Shown here piece after piece: positions 1 through 14,500 of a stretch of 64,000 nt of DNA. Both the position numbers and the translations under genes were made by a program. The first letter of the stretch is position 1; the number at the start of each line of letters is the position of its first letter. Origin of the DNA: Larus michahellis (taxonomy: Eukaryota > Chordata > Aves > Charadriiformes > Laridae); the NCBI RefSeq assembly GCF_964199755.1, contig NC_133903.1:2051001-2115000 (forward strand), read 5' to 3'. A model generated the notes under the pieces. That model searched no databases. It was not told the origin of the DNA and saw only the letters and a list, made by a program, of their open reading frames with translations.

Positions 1-2297
1 AAAAGAGAAGAAAAATGAGAGGAAAGGGTGATCATCTACTTAATTGTACAGATAGAAAACTTTGTCAAAGACATTAGTATACCTTAGTTTCAAGTAATAA
101 TTTGTGGTGTCTTACCACAGATGGTATGAGTTGTTGTGATGTCTGTCCTTCCCCCATGTTTCCCTTCCACACACGTTTGGGGGTTTTTTTTGTAATAAGA
201 TAATGATGTATTTTGACACGGCTGCTCTTGCTTCTGACTTATTCAACATCCTGGAATATCTGTTTATAACTGTGAGTTTATAGTACATTTTACTTAACTA
301 TCCTAGTCCAACTGTCAAACTAATGAACCTGAGAGATGAGCCCCCCTGCGCTTTGATCTCCGGCTGCCAGATGTTGCAGGTCAGAGGAAGAGCAGAGTTA
401 TGCCTCCTACCTGGTGTCATCCAACCAACTGAGCAGCTTGCCATTCAGCAGCAGCAGCCGTTGCCTTAGGATATGGGTGCAGACAGTTTATAGCAGGGAA
501 GGCTTTGACAGGAGTAGCTACAGGGATAAATGCCTGCATTTGAACATCTGAAATGAAGGAACTACTGATAAAGAATGGTCCAAATTCTTTAAGCAAAATT
601 CTGCCTCAGGTCGAATAGGATGCCAGTCTGTATTTGCTGTCTCAAGTTGATTTCTTTATTTGACCTTTTGCTATTCATTGTCAGTTTTCATAATCCAAAA
701 TGTTATCCTTCATTGACAAAAGAAGCAGCAATTCATGTCCTGATGCTTGAAAATTTGCTTATATTTTTTCCCTACTCTAGGTATTTCATAGGCATTTCTG
801 TAAGCCTTTTGTGTTCTTCAGGCCATTTACTTTAGTCTGTTTTCCTTTTAGCATTCGTAGTTACATGGACCAATGCAGGAAAATATGCTGAGACAACTCA
901 GTCATTTCCCTCTTAAGCATTTACAGCAGAACTCTGTACCAGAAATAAAAAATGTACTCACACATTCAGTGGTTTTTGACACCTTATAATGAAGAATGTT
1001 TCTTTCTCAAAACAGTATGTGAACATTAGGAGTGGCAATAATAAATTGGTAGTTCTTACGAGAATAACTTTTCAGATTTTGTCTGTATAAGCGTGTACAG
1101 TGTAAAGGGGAAAAAATTCTCCCGTAGAAAAAGTCACTAAAAAACTTTATTGCAGTTCTTTGGAACGCACTGTCCTAGTTTTGTGTAAAGTACAGCAGTG
1201 GAGGCTTGATAATTGCTTGTGATACTGGTCAAGTTGCTTCTCTGAGTCTCAGTGATTTACAAATGAGCTAAAATGTCAATTTGATGATTACCAGACAGGA
1301 CAGTAAACATTTGTTGGGAAGGTTGTGCATCCTCTGTTGAGGTAGGGAGTGTGTGTTTGTAACACTTTGGGGTTTGTTTGAAAACAAAAAATAACAACAA
1401 CAAAACCCCACTTTCCACAAAATCTTTATGAATGAAATTTAATCTGGGGGGAAAACAAAAAGACTCCTCCAACTCCTGCATAATCAATCTTTCACTTCCT
1501 TTTGAAATGTCTTATTTAATAATTGTCTTATTTAATAATAAAAATCAGACAGAGATTTGAGAGACGTATCAGTGAGCCACTTTTCCTGAAAAGGCCTTAA
1601 AAAAGAGATTGTATAACAGCTGTGTTTTTTTTTAAATAATATCAATTTTGTCGGCTTGATCTATTACACAGCACTTGTTCAAGTCATAGTACCCTTTCTA
1701 CTTTTCATTTGCTAGATACACTTTTAACCTTTTCCTTTAGAGGGCACAATTGATGTTGTCCGTTTTACTGCAATTCGTGTCCCCTGCACTATTTGTGACT
1801 TCTACCTTTCTTTCCAAATTACATTTCGCTCAGTGATACCACAGTGTTTGCATGCAAAAGTCTTTCTACCATTTTATCTCTCTGTGTTTCAGTTTATTTT
1901 TTAATGAGTTTTTTGTTGCTATAAAAAATAAAAGGAAATTATTATTCTGTGTTTTCCAAAGTGGGTAATGTGCCATATCCATAAAGTTCTCTTTCTCTTC
2001 GCCTTCTGTACACATTTTAAAACATGTAATCTAGATCACCATCCAGTAATAAATACATACATTTTCAGAGAGCTGTGTGGAGTTTAAATTCTGCAATAGA
2101 TATTAATGAAATGCAGCTTGCACAGGTAAACTTCTTATCAGCATGTGGAATATTTTGTTCCTTGCTGAAGCAGACACCCATAGCTCTTATCTCAGAGCCT
2201 TTAAACTTTTCTAAGGATTAATGTGCATTGACTTTTCCTTTGATATTTCTTTTTTCTTTTTTTTGTTTTGTTTTTTTGTTTGTTTGTTTTCTTCTAG
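1..2297 (+). other. DNAAF5 intron (3' part)
   Basis: No exon with coherent splice sites and family-like translation was found. The sequence is AT-rich with a 17-bp direct duplication near 1509-1541 and a T/G-rich tract before the acceptor at 2297. Confidence 0.7.
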
Positions 2298-2530
2298 TGA
2301 CTCGACCAGGACTAGGATGTCGGGAACTTGTGTCAAGAAACCTCTCCAAAATTCTTCCAGGTCTCTGTCATGATATAACAGACTGGGTTGAAAGCACAAG
2401 AGTAAAAGCATCCCAGCTTCTGTATACGTTATTGCTACATGCGGAGGATCACATAACACAGCACATGGAGCTACTGCTTAGAACTTTGTACCAAGCATGC
2501 TTGGATGAAGAAAGTGACGTGGTTAAAAAT
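2298..2530 (+). CDS. DNAAF5: DNAAF5 exon (first in window), 233 nt
   Basis: The acceptor follows a long T/G-rich pyrimidine tract ending TTCTAG; the donor is GTGAGT. The exon starts with two bases of a split codon and ends in phase 0. It encodes [17 protein letters not shown] through DEESDVVKN, the most strongly family-like part of the visible gene. Confidence 0.93.
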
Positions 2531-5500
2531 GTGAGTCTACTCTGCTACAGTATCTACTGTACACTGAATAAAGACCTTATCCTTTCTAGTCTTGAGTCAG
2601 TCTTCAAAGGGTTGACCTTACCTTAGGTCACTGGAAATTGCCCATGACTGAAGGATCAGGCTCAGGTTTTTATGGATGTTAAAAGTATGCGAACATTATA
2701 CGTACGTACTGTGTTAAAATAAATGTATTCTTGTGTTACTGGTATGAAGACCAATAACAAAATTATTTAAATACTCTTTAGTTGATACGCCAACCCCATG
2801 AAGCATTAATAATGATCTCTTTAAAAATCATAAGCAGTGGATTATAGTATAAAAGCCTTGGGGCAACAAATTCCATTTTAAAAAAATGTGCAGGTCATGC
2901 CCTTTCAGGTTAATTTCACTTATCTCCCCCTGCTGCATAATCCAACCATAATTCCAACCAAGCATTGAGGTATGTTTATTCCATGTGATACCTATATTCA
3001 GTGTTTGAACACTTGACTTAATGCTTGTAAAATGGCTTTTTTATTCATGTTTTTTGTGAGGAATAACTAGTATCCTTTTTCCTAACAGTTGATGCTGTCA
3101 ACACTTTGATCAACAGTATCAATAAACACATGTAGTTGAAGACATTAGATAAATTTAGCAGAGGACAGACAGGTGATACAAACATTTTTACAATTTTAAG
3201 AGAAAATCTTCTGTTCATATTTCTACACAGGCAAAAGAACATATGAAGAACCAAAAAAAAAAAAAAATCCACATAGCTTACTTTAAAGCTGCAAATTTTA
3301 TTGCTTTGGGAAGCTGGAAGAATGTTTTCTGCTTACTCAACACAAGTGATCCAACCAGCATCAGAAAAACTGATTTCTTAGATCAGGCTTTTCTTTAGGT
3401 TCCTGCTCTGAGCTACACAGACTGTGAAATCCATTTCTGAAATGATCCTTTTTCTTATTTTCTTTCCTGCAGTTTTTTTTAGTCCTCAGTGCTAATTGTT
3501 GTCTCTGTCCTTTAATTTTTCGGAATTGTTCATCTCCTTCCCCCAGTTCTTACTCTGTTACCCCTTCTACCTATTGCTCCCCTTCCACCTGCCCTTTCAG
3601 AGCCAGCAGCTGGTCTCTAACCACGTTGCCTTTCAGCGAGGCTGAGCTTGTAGGATAAGCCAGTCACGCACCCATCAATAGTAGAGAGAAGTAAAACCTG
3701 GAATGCTGTCAGAAGTAATCTTGTTTCAAGAAGGGGTATATGGGCCTTAGGAAATCGATGCCCAAGGGCTGAAGTAGGAGATATGCCACTGTGGGGATGC
3801 AACTTTTAAGTTCCTTAGTGCTTGTTTCAAATATATAAGAAAACTTAAATATTTAGAAGAGTAAACCCACATGGTCGTGCTGTCCTGGTGCTTGTGTTTG
3901 TTGCTGTAAGAATCTAGTGGTTGCTGCTGTAAATATAAATTCAAAAGTATGTGTTTGAGCAGCACGTAGTTTTCTCTTTCGTTTTCTTGACCATACTTGT
4001 CTCTTTCTTAGTATTCCATCACTAATCTTCTCGTGGGTGCTTCTAAGAGATTTATTCCCAATTAGGAGATGGTTTCTGTATTTAATTTTACTCTTCCTTA
4101 TGCCAAAATTTTAAGATCCAGCAACTTTTGTTTGTGAATGCCTTTTATCTCCTTAGTGATGCTGCTTCCCAGGATTCTGTGATTATCTCCTCTATTGATT
4201 GTCACTGTAGAGCTCATTTCAGAGCAGCCACCAGCTTGGAAAATGTGCATGTCTTTCTCCAGCCCAATAATACTAAATTACATGTATAAGAGTAAAAGAC
4301 CAAGTGGCCTCTTAATACTTTTTTTCTTTTTTTCTTTTCCCCTGTTAAAATGAGTAGATAAATTGATCCATACAAATGCATCAGTTCATATTTTTAAACT
4401 GTTTAATTGTATTGTCCTTTTGCAGTTTTCAGAGCACTAACAGACTTTTTCTTTCTCCGTGGCAAATATGGAGGAGGACAGGGTTCACATCTACGTAGAG
4501 TATATTATAAACTGTTTTGAGTCTTCACCCTTGTGAAAAGAAACTGTTATATATAGTGCAGTTTTAAACTATAGAATTCGTGGCTACATGCTTCCATTGG
4601 GACTAAAAAACTAGGATAATTCAAGTATTATGTACAAGTAAAAATTCACAGCTAAATCACTAGGCTAAAAATTGTATACAAAGGGGAAATAAGCTTTCAT
4701 GCTTGGGGAAATGAGCCAACAATCAAATAGTAAGTGGTTCCGGTTGCACAGGTAATGGGGCAGTAGTTGACTCTATCTCTGTTCATGCACTTGATTGTAA
4801 ATATTGGGCATCAGGCAGGAGTAAGCTCTGGTGTGACGGTATTTCACATGGAATACAACATAGCGATATGTCTGCAAGGCAGAGATGGGATTGAAGAGCA
4901 GGAGTATCACGTGGAATACACAGTAATTTAAGCCTGTTCAGTAAAATAAGAAAGAGATTGAAAGCAGTGGGCAGTTTCCCCATGGCAGTGCTCCCACACT
5001 AAACCAGAACTCTAATGTCGGTGTCAAAATATAGCGCAATAACAAAAAAATTCCTCTTCCAGGGTTCTATTGTTGTTGCTTTTAATAGATGGGTGGTGGG
5101 TGCATTGAGAGCATTCCTCAGAACAGCATTTGGAGGACAAAATGCTAAACCACTAAATCTGCAACATCTGGTTATTCTAAGCTAGAGACTTTATTAACGC
5201 TGGAAGTTGTACACTTCATTTCTGTGCATTACTTTCTCATGGAAGTGTGTCTGATGCTGAGCAGAGTGCTTGCATGCCTTATTATGTGCTTACTGAACAC
5301 ATGTCAAGAAAATTTCTTCATGCATATAATCATTACTGAGTGAGTGGAAAAGGCCTACAAGGCAACTGCTGAAGCATTTAAAATAACAGCTGGAATCATA
5401 AAAAGAAAAAGCCCCCGATATGTTGAATGGTCTCTGTGTTTTCAGGAAAATACTCAAGTTTTTCCTGTGCTTTTTTTCAGTGTGTGAAAGCAGCAGAATT

Positions 5501-8500
5501 GATTGGAACGTTTGTCAGCCCGAAGGTGTCGTTGAGATTAATCACATCAGCCTTTGGGAAGACACCTAAGCCATCTTGTATAATGGTCCTAACTGCAGTG
5601 ATTCGAGGTAGCACAAAAGAAATCTTACAGCCTCATTTGACCGATCTTGGCAATACACTGTCACAAGCTGGACAAGGATCTGAAGAGGTGAGGATAACTG
5701 GGAAATACACAACAGACTGCAGTTTTAGACCGGTAGTTCTCAGACTTATTTTTCCCTTGTTCTCCCTAAATGCTCCCATTCCGATTCCTCCCTTGCACAC
5801 CTAGCCCACGCTATCTCAGGACATAGCTGTGGACGTGTGTCTGAGACAAAACAGGAGCTTCCCTGTCCTCCCTGGGCCCTGGTCAAATCTGCTATTCCCA
5901 AAAACTTGCTAGCAGTCCATCCCCTTAGCAAGTGTGGGTTCAAATTTGGGAACTGCTGTAAAAGGCTTCAGATAGTGGGAGGAAAATGAAAAGGCACGAC
6001 AGGGAGAGACGCAGCTGTTTGGTATGTACTGTACTGTTAGAGGACTACCTTGGCTGAGCCAGAGGCAAAATTTAAGCCATGTTTTCAAATGCCTTGTGTT
6101 CACAATCCAAACAAGATCATATATTTTGATACCCATCAGTAAAAATGACCGAAAACTTTTCACAGTCCATTGTAATTGACATGTCAGGTTTCCCAAGAAA
6201 GATTCCCTCTTAACATTACCTTCTTATTTTTGTTTTGAATTATTATTGTTTTCCATTTTAAAAGCAAGGTGCCAGTACTCTTCCGTGTACATTTAGGAGC
6301 ACGCTTTGTAAACTGTTGGGCCTCGTTGCTTCTCCTGAAGTAAGAATCTAGGAGGAAGACCTTTATAAATTAGAAGTTTACTCCCAAGTGTACCCTTAAT
6401 TAATGGCTGAACTTGAAGACCATTTTCATTTTAGCATTTGAAGAATATTCATCAATTGCTATATAAGGAGGTGAGAGATTCTCTTTAACATGGAACAGAG
6501 AATTTTAACTTCCAGGATTATTTTTTTTCCCCTTCAGTTCCTCAGATGTAGAAATAGATCTGTTACAGATGCACAAGAAGAATCCCTACAAATTCCCCGG
6601 CAAATGAAATCTCAGCTTTCATTCCACCAGAAGTTTGTTAGTCCCGTGCTCTTAGGATGACCAAAAAAAGGCCAGTGCTGTGCCTTCAGAAAACTCTGCC
6701 TTCAGGGCAGGTGCGGACTTCCCTTTAAAACAGTTATTCGTGTGTGTCGACTGAATCCGGCGTAATTGTCTTTTTGGACCAATGTAAGATATATGTTTGA
6801 AGTTCTTCCCTCATTAGGTTTCTTCCCTAATGGAATATGTACCAGTGATGCAGGAATTAACCTTAATCTCCATGAAGCCTGTGATGATTCGGAACTCATA
6901 CAACTGGAAGCGCTATAACCTGACTGTTCGCATACCCATTCCCTGAAGTATATCTGCAAAATTGCTGTGAGGTCTTAAGCTTACCGCTTCCATTTGGCAT
7001 TAGATACTGTCGGCACATTCATCTCCAGCTGAAGCGTTGGGCAGAATTGTTCTAGCCTTTGGTCTTGGAAAACAAGCTTTCTCTATTTTAGGCAGCGAAT
7101 GCTGCGTAGACAGTTTGGCTAAGGATTGACCATGTCCATGAGATTAATGACGTTTTTAGCTAACCTTTTCCTACACCTGATTTAATTTTTGGAACATTGT
7201 AGCAATGGCCTATTCTGTTTGTTGAATGTAATCTGACAGCTTCATGGAATATCTGACACACTTTATCATAGAAGTCATTGCAAACTAACAGACAACAATA
7301 TTGACTTCAACTGGTATCCGTTGGATCAAGATAACATGAGTTATATTGCATCAAATGAGAGAAGTTGGCTGAGATAAAAGCAGATGCTCAGGTTTTCTTG
7401 GTTTATGTATTTAATCATTATTGTTCCATTCAAAATAGTCAAACATGGAATAATATTTGAGAGAGTTGTAACAAATATATAATTAATTAACAAATTGCAC
7501 TTCAGAATGGGAAAGTACTATCGGTAAGCATTGCAAAATGCTTTGATGTTTTTATTCACAGTGGAACAATTGGGTGATTAAGAGCAGGGTCATTTATTTT
7601 GTTCACAGGACAAGGTAAATACAAACAAATAGTGTGGGAGGAAGATTATATTCTATAAAAAGTAGAATGTAGGTAATCAAAAGAACTAACATGAAATAAT
7701 CAATATGTTAGCAATTTAGGGGATTATACAGTGCAACTACACAATTTTATTATTGTAATTTCCCACATCTCTCCCTTAAAGACAATGTTATATTTTCTAA
7801 AAAAAAACGTAATAAATTTATGCTTTTATTAAAAAATAGGTCTTTTATATGGAGCAGTTGCTTTATTGTGTCCAAGCATTGATTGAAATATGCCGGGAAG
7901 ACTGCAAAGAAATTAGCTTGCAGCTCATGAAAGTTTTGGTGACAGTAATGGCACTACCATGTTCTCAGCACCTGAAAGAAAAGGTAAACTATGAGCTGGT
8001 TTAAGATTTTGTTGTGTTTCTGATTCTTACTATTGATAAGACACTTTGTCTAAACAGAGCCATAATTATTTGTCTTGCTGTTAGGTTTACACCACAGAAA
8101 TCCTTAACTAAGAGCTCATCCCCAAAGACTGGTAGAGTTTGAAATGATTTTGTGTTGCATGACCTTGACTTCACCCTCTGTCTGTCTCCTCATCTTTTTC
8201 CATAGCTGAAATCACTTTGGGTTCAGTTTGTTTAAAACAGATAAAGGCAACTTCTCCAGAAGAATAACTCATTACAATCTTATTTGTAAGAGCTAAGAAC
8301 TTGTACAATACTAGTTTCGTTTGGGGATTGCTTATTTTTCATCTGTATGTGTGTGTGTATATGGCAACCTGTTTCAAAAATTATATAGAAATATAATTTA
8401 TATAACAGTTAAACATTTAGATATACATATAACTTCGGATTAATCAGATTCCCTCTGTTAGAATGAAAGAAGCATGAAGGAATACTTGGATTCTGTGTTT

Positions 8501-11500
8501 AGTCATAAAACTGTTTTGCAAAGATCTATCCCTATGGCACCTTTCTGGGAGTTAGTTAATATTGAGAAGTCACTATGAAGGCTGAAAGATCTATGAATGT
8601 TAGCATTTGTCAGTCAAAATATTGCTATTCCTGCTTTGCCAGATCACAGTTCATAGTTGCAGATGCTACATCTGTTTCCAGACGACAGTTTGAAGAGCTC
8701 AGTTTCATGTTGAATCCTGCAAATCCGTGGGGCTGTGATTAAGATGAGCAGCATCAGGGAGTAGGGTCTTACAGGTTATTTCTTTTATGGAAGTGGAAGA
8801 CAGGGTGGTGCTGGAGCTGTACTTCAGGTAGAGTTTTGGGACAGGAGGTGCTCAAGAGTTCATGCCTGTCGCTGGATTCTGCAAAGCCTTGGGCATGCTG
8901 GTGGTGCTGTTTGAACTGTTGATGCTTCGTTTTTAGGTGGATGTAAGTCACTGCATTATTGTTAATGTTAGCTTATACACAGGCGCACACAAGTTGCCAG
9001 GAAAAAACCTCATATTTATTTTCTGACTGTTAAAGAACAATTCACTTATAGATCAAGAGCACTACTAGCCTTAAAAAGTGATGGTCTCTTAATCAAAATT
9101 TTTATCTTTAGACAAAGATAAGACTGATTTTACAGTAGTTGACCTTTTTACCTCCCCACCAGAACTAAAAGTTTCAATGTTGCAGGAATGCTTTAAAATC
9201 AAGGCCATCTGTAGATGCCCTGATAATAGATGAGCTTTTTGGCTAAACATTATCTCACCCCCTTATTTCTCTCTTCCTCTTTCTTCCCCAAGCTAAATAT
9301 CAAATAAATCAGGAAGCCATCCTCATGTAGCACAATTGTGACCTATCTGAGTTGTCTTTTTTCAAACACACGCCTTAAATGCGATGGCTGCTCTGCTTCC
9401 TTTCCCCTTGCTCCCAGGCACGGTGCTCCAAAGGCTGCGTAGCGTCAGGATTTATGGCCCCAGAGCTGACAGGCATACGCTTAGAAAACTATTCCGAAAG
9501 AAGTAAAATAGAACAAAGGTTGAGACAAACATTGAAAAGACTTTGCAGGTCAAAGAGGGATGACGTGAAGATCTGTCTCATGCCAGTGGGAGAGTGGGAT
9601 TTTGGGGGGTTTGTTTTGTGGTTTGGGTTTTTTTTTTTTTTAAACAAATGCTCTGTCCAAGTAAGCCTCACACAGATGCATCTGCTGTTTTGTGGTATCT
9701 TGTCCGTTTAGCCCTGCAGTGCTCCTTAAAGTCAGCAGTGTCCATTTAAAACCTTACAAATTCATAGTCCGACAAAGAAAGCAGTTTCATGGAGATAAAG
9801 CCTGATTTTTGTATACGGAAAAGTTAATCTCCCAAGATTATTGAAGTTTTCAGCCGTTCCTGCAGTTACAGATGAGTTGTAAAGTTGACAGTACTTTGGA
9901 TGAGAATCCTTTTTCTCATTAGCCTTTCTTCCATTTAGGCAGACAGAAAATCTGGCATTGAGATTACATAATTGCAATGTTTCAAATTTGTCACAAAGGC
10001 AAATACGGCTTGATTATTTCCCCCACCTAGTTATTGACTATTGTAGAACTTCAAAGTGAGCTGTGCAACTTGCAGAAGGCAAGAAGTCCCTGTTAAAATA
10101 GCTTAAGACCATATAGAACAAATGTATTACATCGATCTTTACAAGTATAAATTTGTTGCTCAGGAAAAAAGTCTGTATTCAAGATCAAAAGATTTTGAGT
10201 ATAAACATTAATTATTCATGTTTATACTCAAATTAGAGTATAGAATTATAGAACTTCAATTCAGGCTTTATTATAAGCAGAGACCACAACCGATGTGACC
10301 TGACTGTGAACACTCACCGCCTTGCTTGGTTTTTGGCCCTTTGCTTTGTTTGTGAGCGTTTCTGGTTGCTCAGGGCTAAGGGGGAAGATCCAGACCACCA
10401 ACTGAGCCCTTCGGCGTCGTGAGGAGGAGTGTGGTTTACAGCCCCAAAGAGACAGAAGCCCTATCAGTTGTTAGTCTGCTGAGCGTGTATTGAGCTTGTC
10501 AGGGATTTAGCTGCTGACCTAAAGATAAGGTTTTTGTTTTGTTACCAGTGGCCTGTGCTATCTTGGCTCTTCTTTTGGACACGTCTATTATTAGCATGAA
10601 AATAATGTATCATTAAACTTGTTAGCTTTCAAATATCACCCTTGTTCTTTTTTTTTATTATTTTTTTTTTAACTGAGAGGCACTTCTTAATGACAAGATA
10701 CACATTGGTCTACAGGTGTATTTAATTTTTTTCTCTCTTTTTTTTTTTTTTTTAATTTCACTCCTGAAACTACCTGAAGAGTTTCAAAATCACCTGTGAA
10801 CTATGTATTATTTTGTATCTCTTTTGTTCAATGGAAAAAAAGTCTTGCTGATTTTGATGGGGTTAATAATGGGGAACAGTTTCTGTCTTGACACGCTCCA
10901 TCCTGTAAACTGTTCCAATTAATTTACAGGTAGATTAATACTTTACATATAAATTATTCTGAGTTGCTTTGGCTGCCTGGCAGAATGCTTCCAGGGAGGA
11001 GAAATCTATTGTGCTTGAAGCAGGCAAACCTGCTTTAAGGGTTTGCAAATCCTGATTTTTTTTATTTTTTTTCTTCTAGAAATCTTATTTATTTTCACCA
11101 CATCTTCCATAATAACATCTTTATTGGGCAAGTGATTAGCCTGTAAAATTCTAAAGGTCCTAGACGTGTTTCAGCTAACTTGTGCGGTTGAGTTCCGTTT
11201 AAAAATATGACCAGAATTTCTAATTCTACTGAACCCTTTAGAGCAAATGGCGGCAGTCACGGGGCTGCAGGCCATCTTTCCCTGCCAGCGCTGGTCGTGC
11301 TGCTGCCATATGGTATTTCTCGGTGGGGTTTCTAATGGTGTCTCGCTCCTCGCTCTTGACTCACTGGCGGCTGAGATCACTAAGGCTATAGATGCTGCTT
11401 TCAGTGTGCTTTTCGTCTCTCCTTAAAGTTTTGTACCTCTGGTAGGAGTCTTCAGGAATTGTAAAAGCAAATTTTCCTTTGCTTTGAAATACACGTGCTA

Positions 11501-14500
11501 CGAGTGATTAAGAAAATCTATGTGCTTCCTTGCCAAGCATGATTGCCTCTGGAATTCCTTTAGTAGTTCTTTTCATGCGTGTTATTTGCCTGTTTCATGG
11601 AATAGTCTAAATGTAAATAGGAAGAAGGTATTTCAGATGTAACAGTGAATTTTGGTACTTCTCCTAAGCCACAGAAGTTGAGAATTTCAAAATGAACCTG
11701 CCTGGCTCCTGTAAAGAGAAAGCATCTTGCGTAATTCAAATTGGCCAGAAGAAGGAAGGGGGAGAGAGGAAATGCCATGTCTTCTCTGAGCTGCAACAGC
11801 AAGAGTTTTTGGCAGCTGCCATAGCCTGCTGGATGGGACTGGGAGAAATCCCCTCTCTGTTAATGCTTTAAAGCATTCTTAAATTAAGGAGAAAAATCAC
11901 TACATCTTTTAAACTAGTAAGAGCGTTTTTATGATGTGCCTAGGTTTTGGGTAGGTTTTCAGGTGGATATGGTATTACGTTGCTGTGTTCCTTATGATTT
12001 CGTTTGGAAATCAGGGCACTTGTTTCATTTTGATTTAAAGTGAATGGATGTAGTATATTCAGGCGTTAAAAATCAATCTTGATTGTCCAAGCAGAAACTA
12101 TGGAAATTGTCTGTGTCCCTTCTGTTATTCTAGTATAATTATGAGTTTTAAAAGTTTTTTCTTTTTGTTAATATTGTTTCAGGTAAGATAAAGTGTCCTG
12201 TCTCTCTTTTAACAGGTAGAGGAAACAATGTCTTCATTAGCTGAAGTGCAGCAATTGGATAATTTTCTTTGTCTGTACAAACAGCATATAATTCAACTTC
12301 TGGAATGGGTTTCAGTATCACACAATAGTTGGACCTGCTATTCTCCAGAAATATTACAGTTAGATGTCATCGCAACTCATTCAGGTATGACTTATTTAGT
12401 AGTGTCATAGCTCACCCAGGTCAAAAAAATCATCTCCGTTGCCTGCAGACACATTGAGTTTTGTAATGAACAGTGTAATATTCAGAAACTCCACAAGAAT
12501 ATGATGGAAAGCAAAACTGAAAATGTTGAAACAGCTCAAATTCCAAAATACTCCTTGGCTGCAAGGAGCTTAGTAAAAGTGCTTATGTAAAAGTAAACTT
12601 TCAGGTGAATAAAACAGGTAAGGGTTATGGGGAAACGAACTGATGCAGCTTATGTGTCAAAAAAATTATCTATTTTTTCCATCTATTTGCTAGTCTTATA
12701 AAAGATACTATCTTTCTCTACAAATATTTCCTCACATACGTTCTTCAACACGTTCCCGTGTATAGATTAGCGGAACACTCTGGGGGATGATTCACCTAAC
12801 TTGAGACGTGCACAGGGAGCACCGTTCCAACGCAGCTCTCAGGCCAGGGACGCAGTTTTAAGATGATTAAAACGAGAAGTCCTGTTTATTTGGCTTTTCC
12901 ATTCTGTTAGTTAGAAAGGGGCAATTAAATGTGGACAGGTGTGTTTTAAGGGACTGTATCTTCTGCATTTAATCCTTTAATTTCAAAAAAGCCTCAACAA
13001 CCCGATGTGAAGCACCCGCTTGCTGGTTTGTGCAGCATCCAGCATAAATACTTCTCCTTTTTTCATCTGTGGAACAAACGAAAAGTTTTCTCAGTGCAAG
13101 ATCTGAGGGGCCAACTTCTCTGTATATTTGTGCTCCCATTTCCATGGCCGAGGGACTTCTAGACAGTCCCTCTGTTTTCCTTAATGCTAAATAAATCATC
13201 AGATGTCTGGGGAAACATTTTGGCTTGCACCCAACGCTGGTAATATGCTATTGTCTGTGTTTTCTGTCTGACACAGCAGCTCCTAGAGCTATTCTTTTTT
13301 TTTCTTTTTCTTTCTTTTCATTCCCACACAGAATGTTGTTTTTAATCAAGTTAATCAGGTTTACTCATTTCAATTTCTCAGTGTTTACTGGTTTTTGGGA
13401 ATGTATACTTAAGCTGAAATTAGCAATGTAGTTTGTTTATTTTCCATCTGTTGAATTTGCTGTTATCAGTTTGATGTAATAGTAGTATCTTTCAAATGTC
13501 TCAGAACTCACACGAAGCAATGTATTTGGAGTAAATGCTGTGAAAATAAAGACCTATTTGTTGGCACAGAAACGGAGCGAACTGCAGCTCAACACCCTGT
13601 ATTGCTTCAGTCTAGACAGTGAAGAGTTGGGGGGGGGTTATTATTATTTTAAACGTTAAATTTCCAGATACTGTTAAATTCTAGTGAAACTGTTTTGGAA
13701 TCTTGAATACTTCAATCTGTCCATTCCATGCGTGAGGAATATTGTCACGAGAAATGCCAGTGTTGTGTCTCCCTCTGGGAGGCTTTTCTGAATTCCTGGG
13801 CTTGAACGGAATGTACATCACAAGGATGCAAAGCTGAAGACGTTCCTGGAGGAAAGGAGTTTATTGCAAATATAGAGCAGAAAGAGCATTCTACAGCGAG
13901 AAGCTTGCAGAATAGGGCATGTGTACAGTCTATATGTATTCTTCCTCTTTAAAACTATGCAGATGTTAATCATTATCAAGCAGGAAGGCACAAACTTCCT
14001 TCTGTTTTGGGAAAATAATTTCTTCAAATGTTGGGATAACAGCTTAGGGGGTTTTGTCTGTTTTCTTAGTGGTGAAAACAGGATTCATCGTAGGATGTGA
14101 AAATGTTAACAAACTGCAGAATGAATTTGGAAAATATTTTTATTTCAAATAGTAGCTTCTAAAATTCATTGTGTTTTAGATTGTCTTGTAAAATGCAAAT
14201 AAGCATGATTTAAACACAGAGAAAGAATACTGCTGCAATAATTCTATTATCCGAGTTTTGGGGCTGACCCCTTCAAACATGGCCTTCCCTGTGCCTCTGG
14301 GACTCGTCAGCATCTTCCCTTGAATGCTGCATGGGGGGAACTTGCAAGAAGAAAAAAGCATAGTTCATGCTGCTGTTTGGAGCGCTGTCGTGGTTGTACC
14401 AGATCCGGTATAATTTCTCATTTAGTTCAGTAATGCCAGAGCTTTGTGCGTAGCCTCGAGCTCTGAGCTGCATAGTGAGCAGCGATGACCCCCCCAGTGC

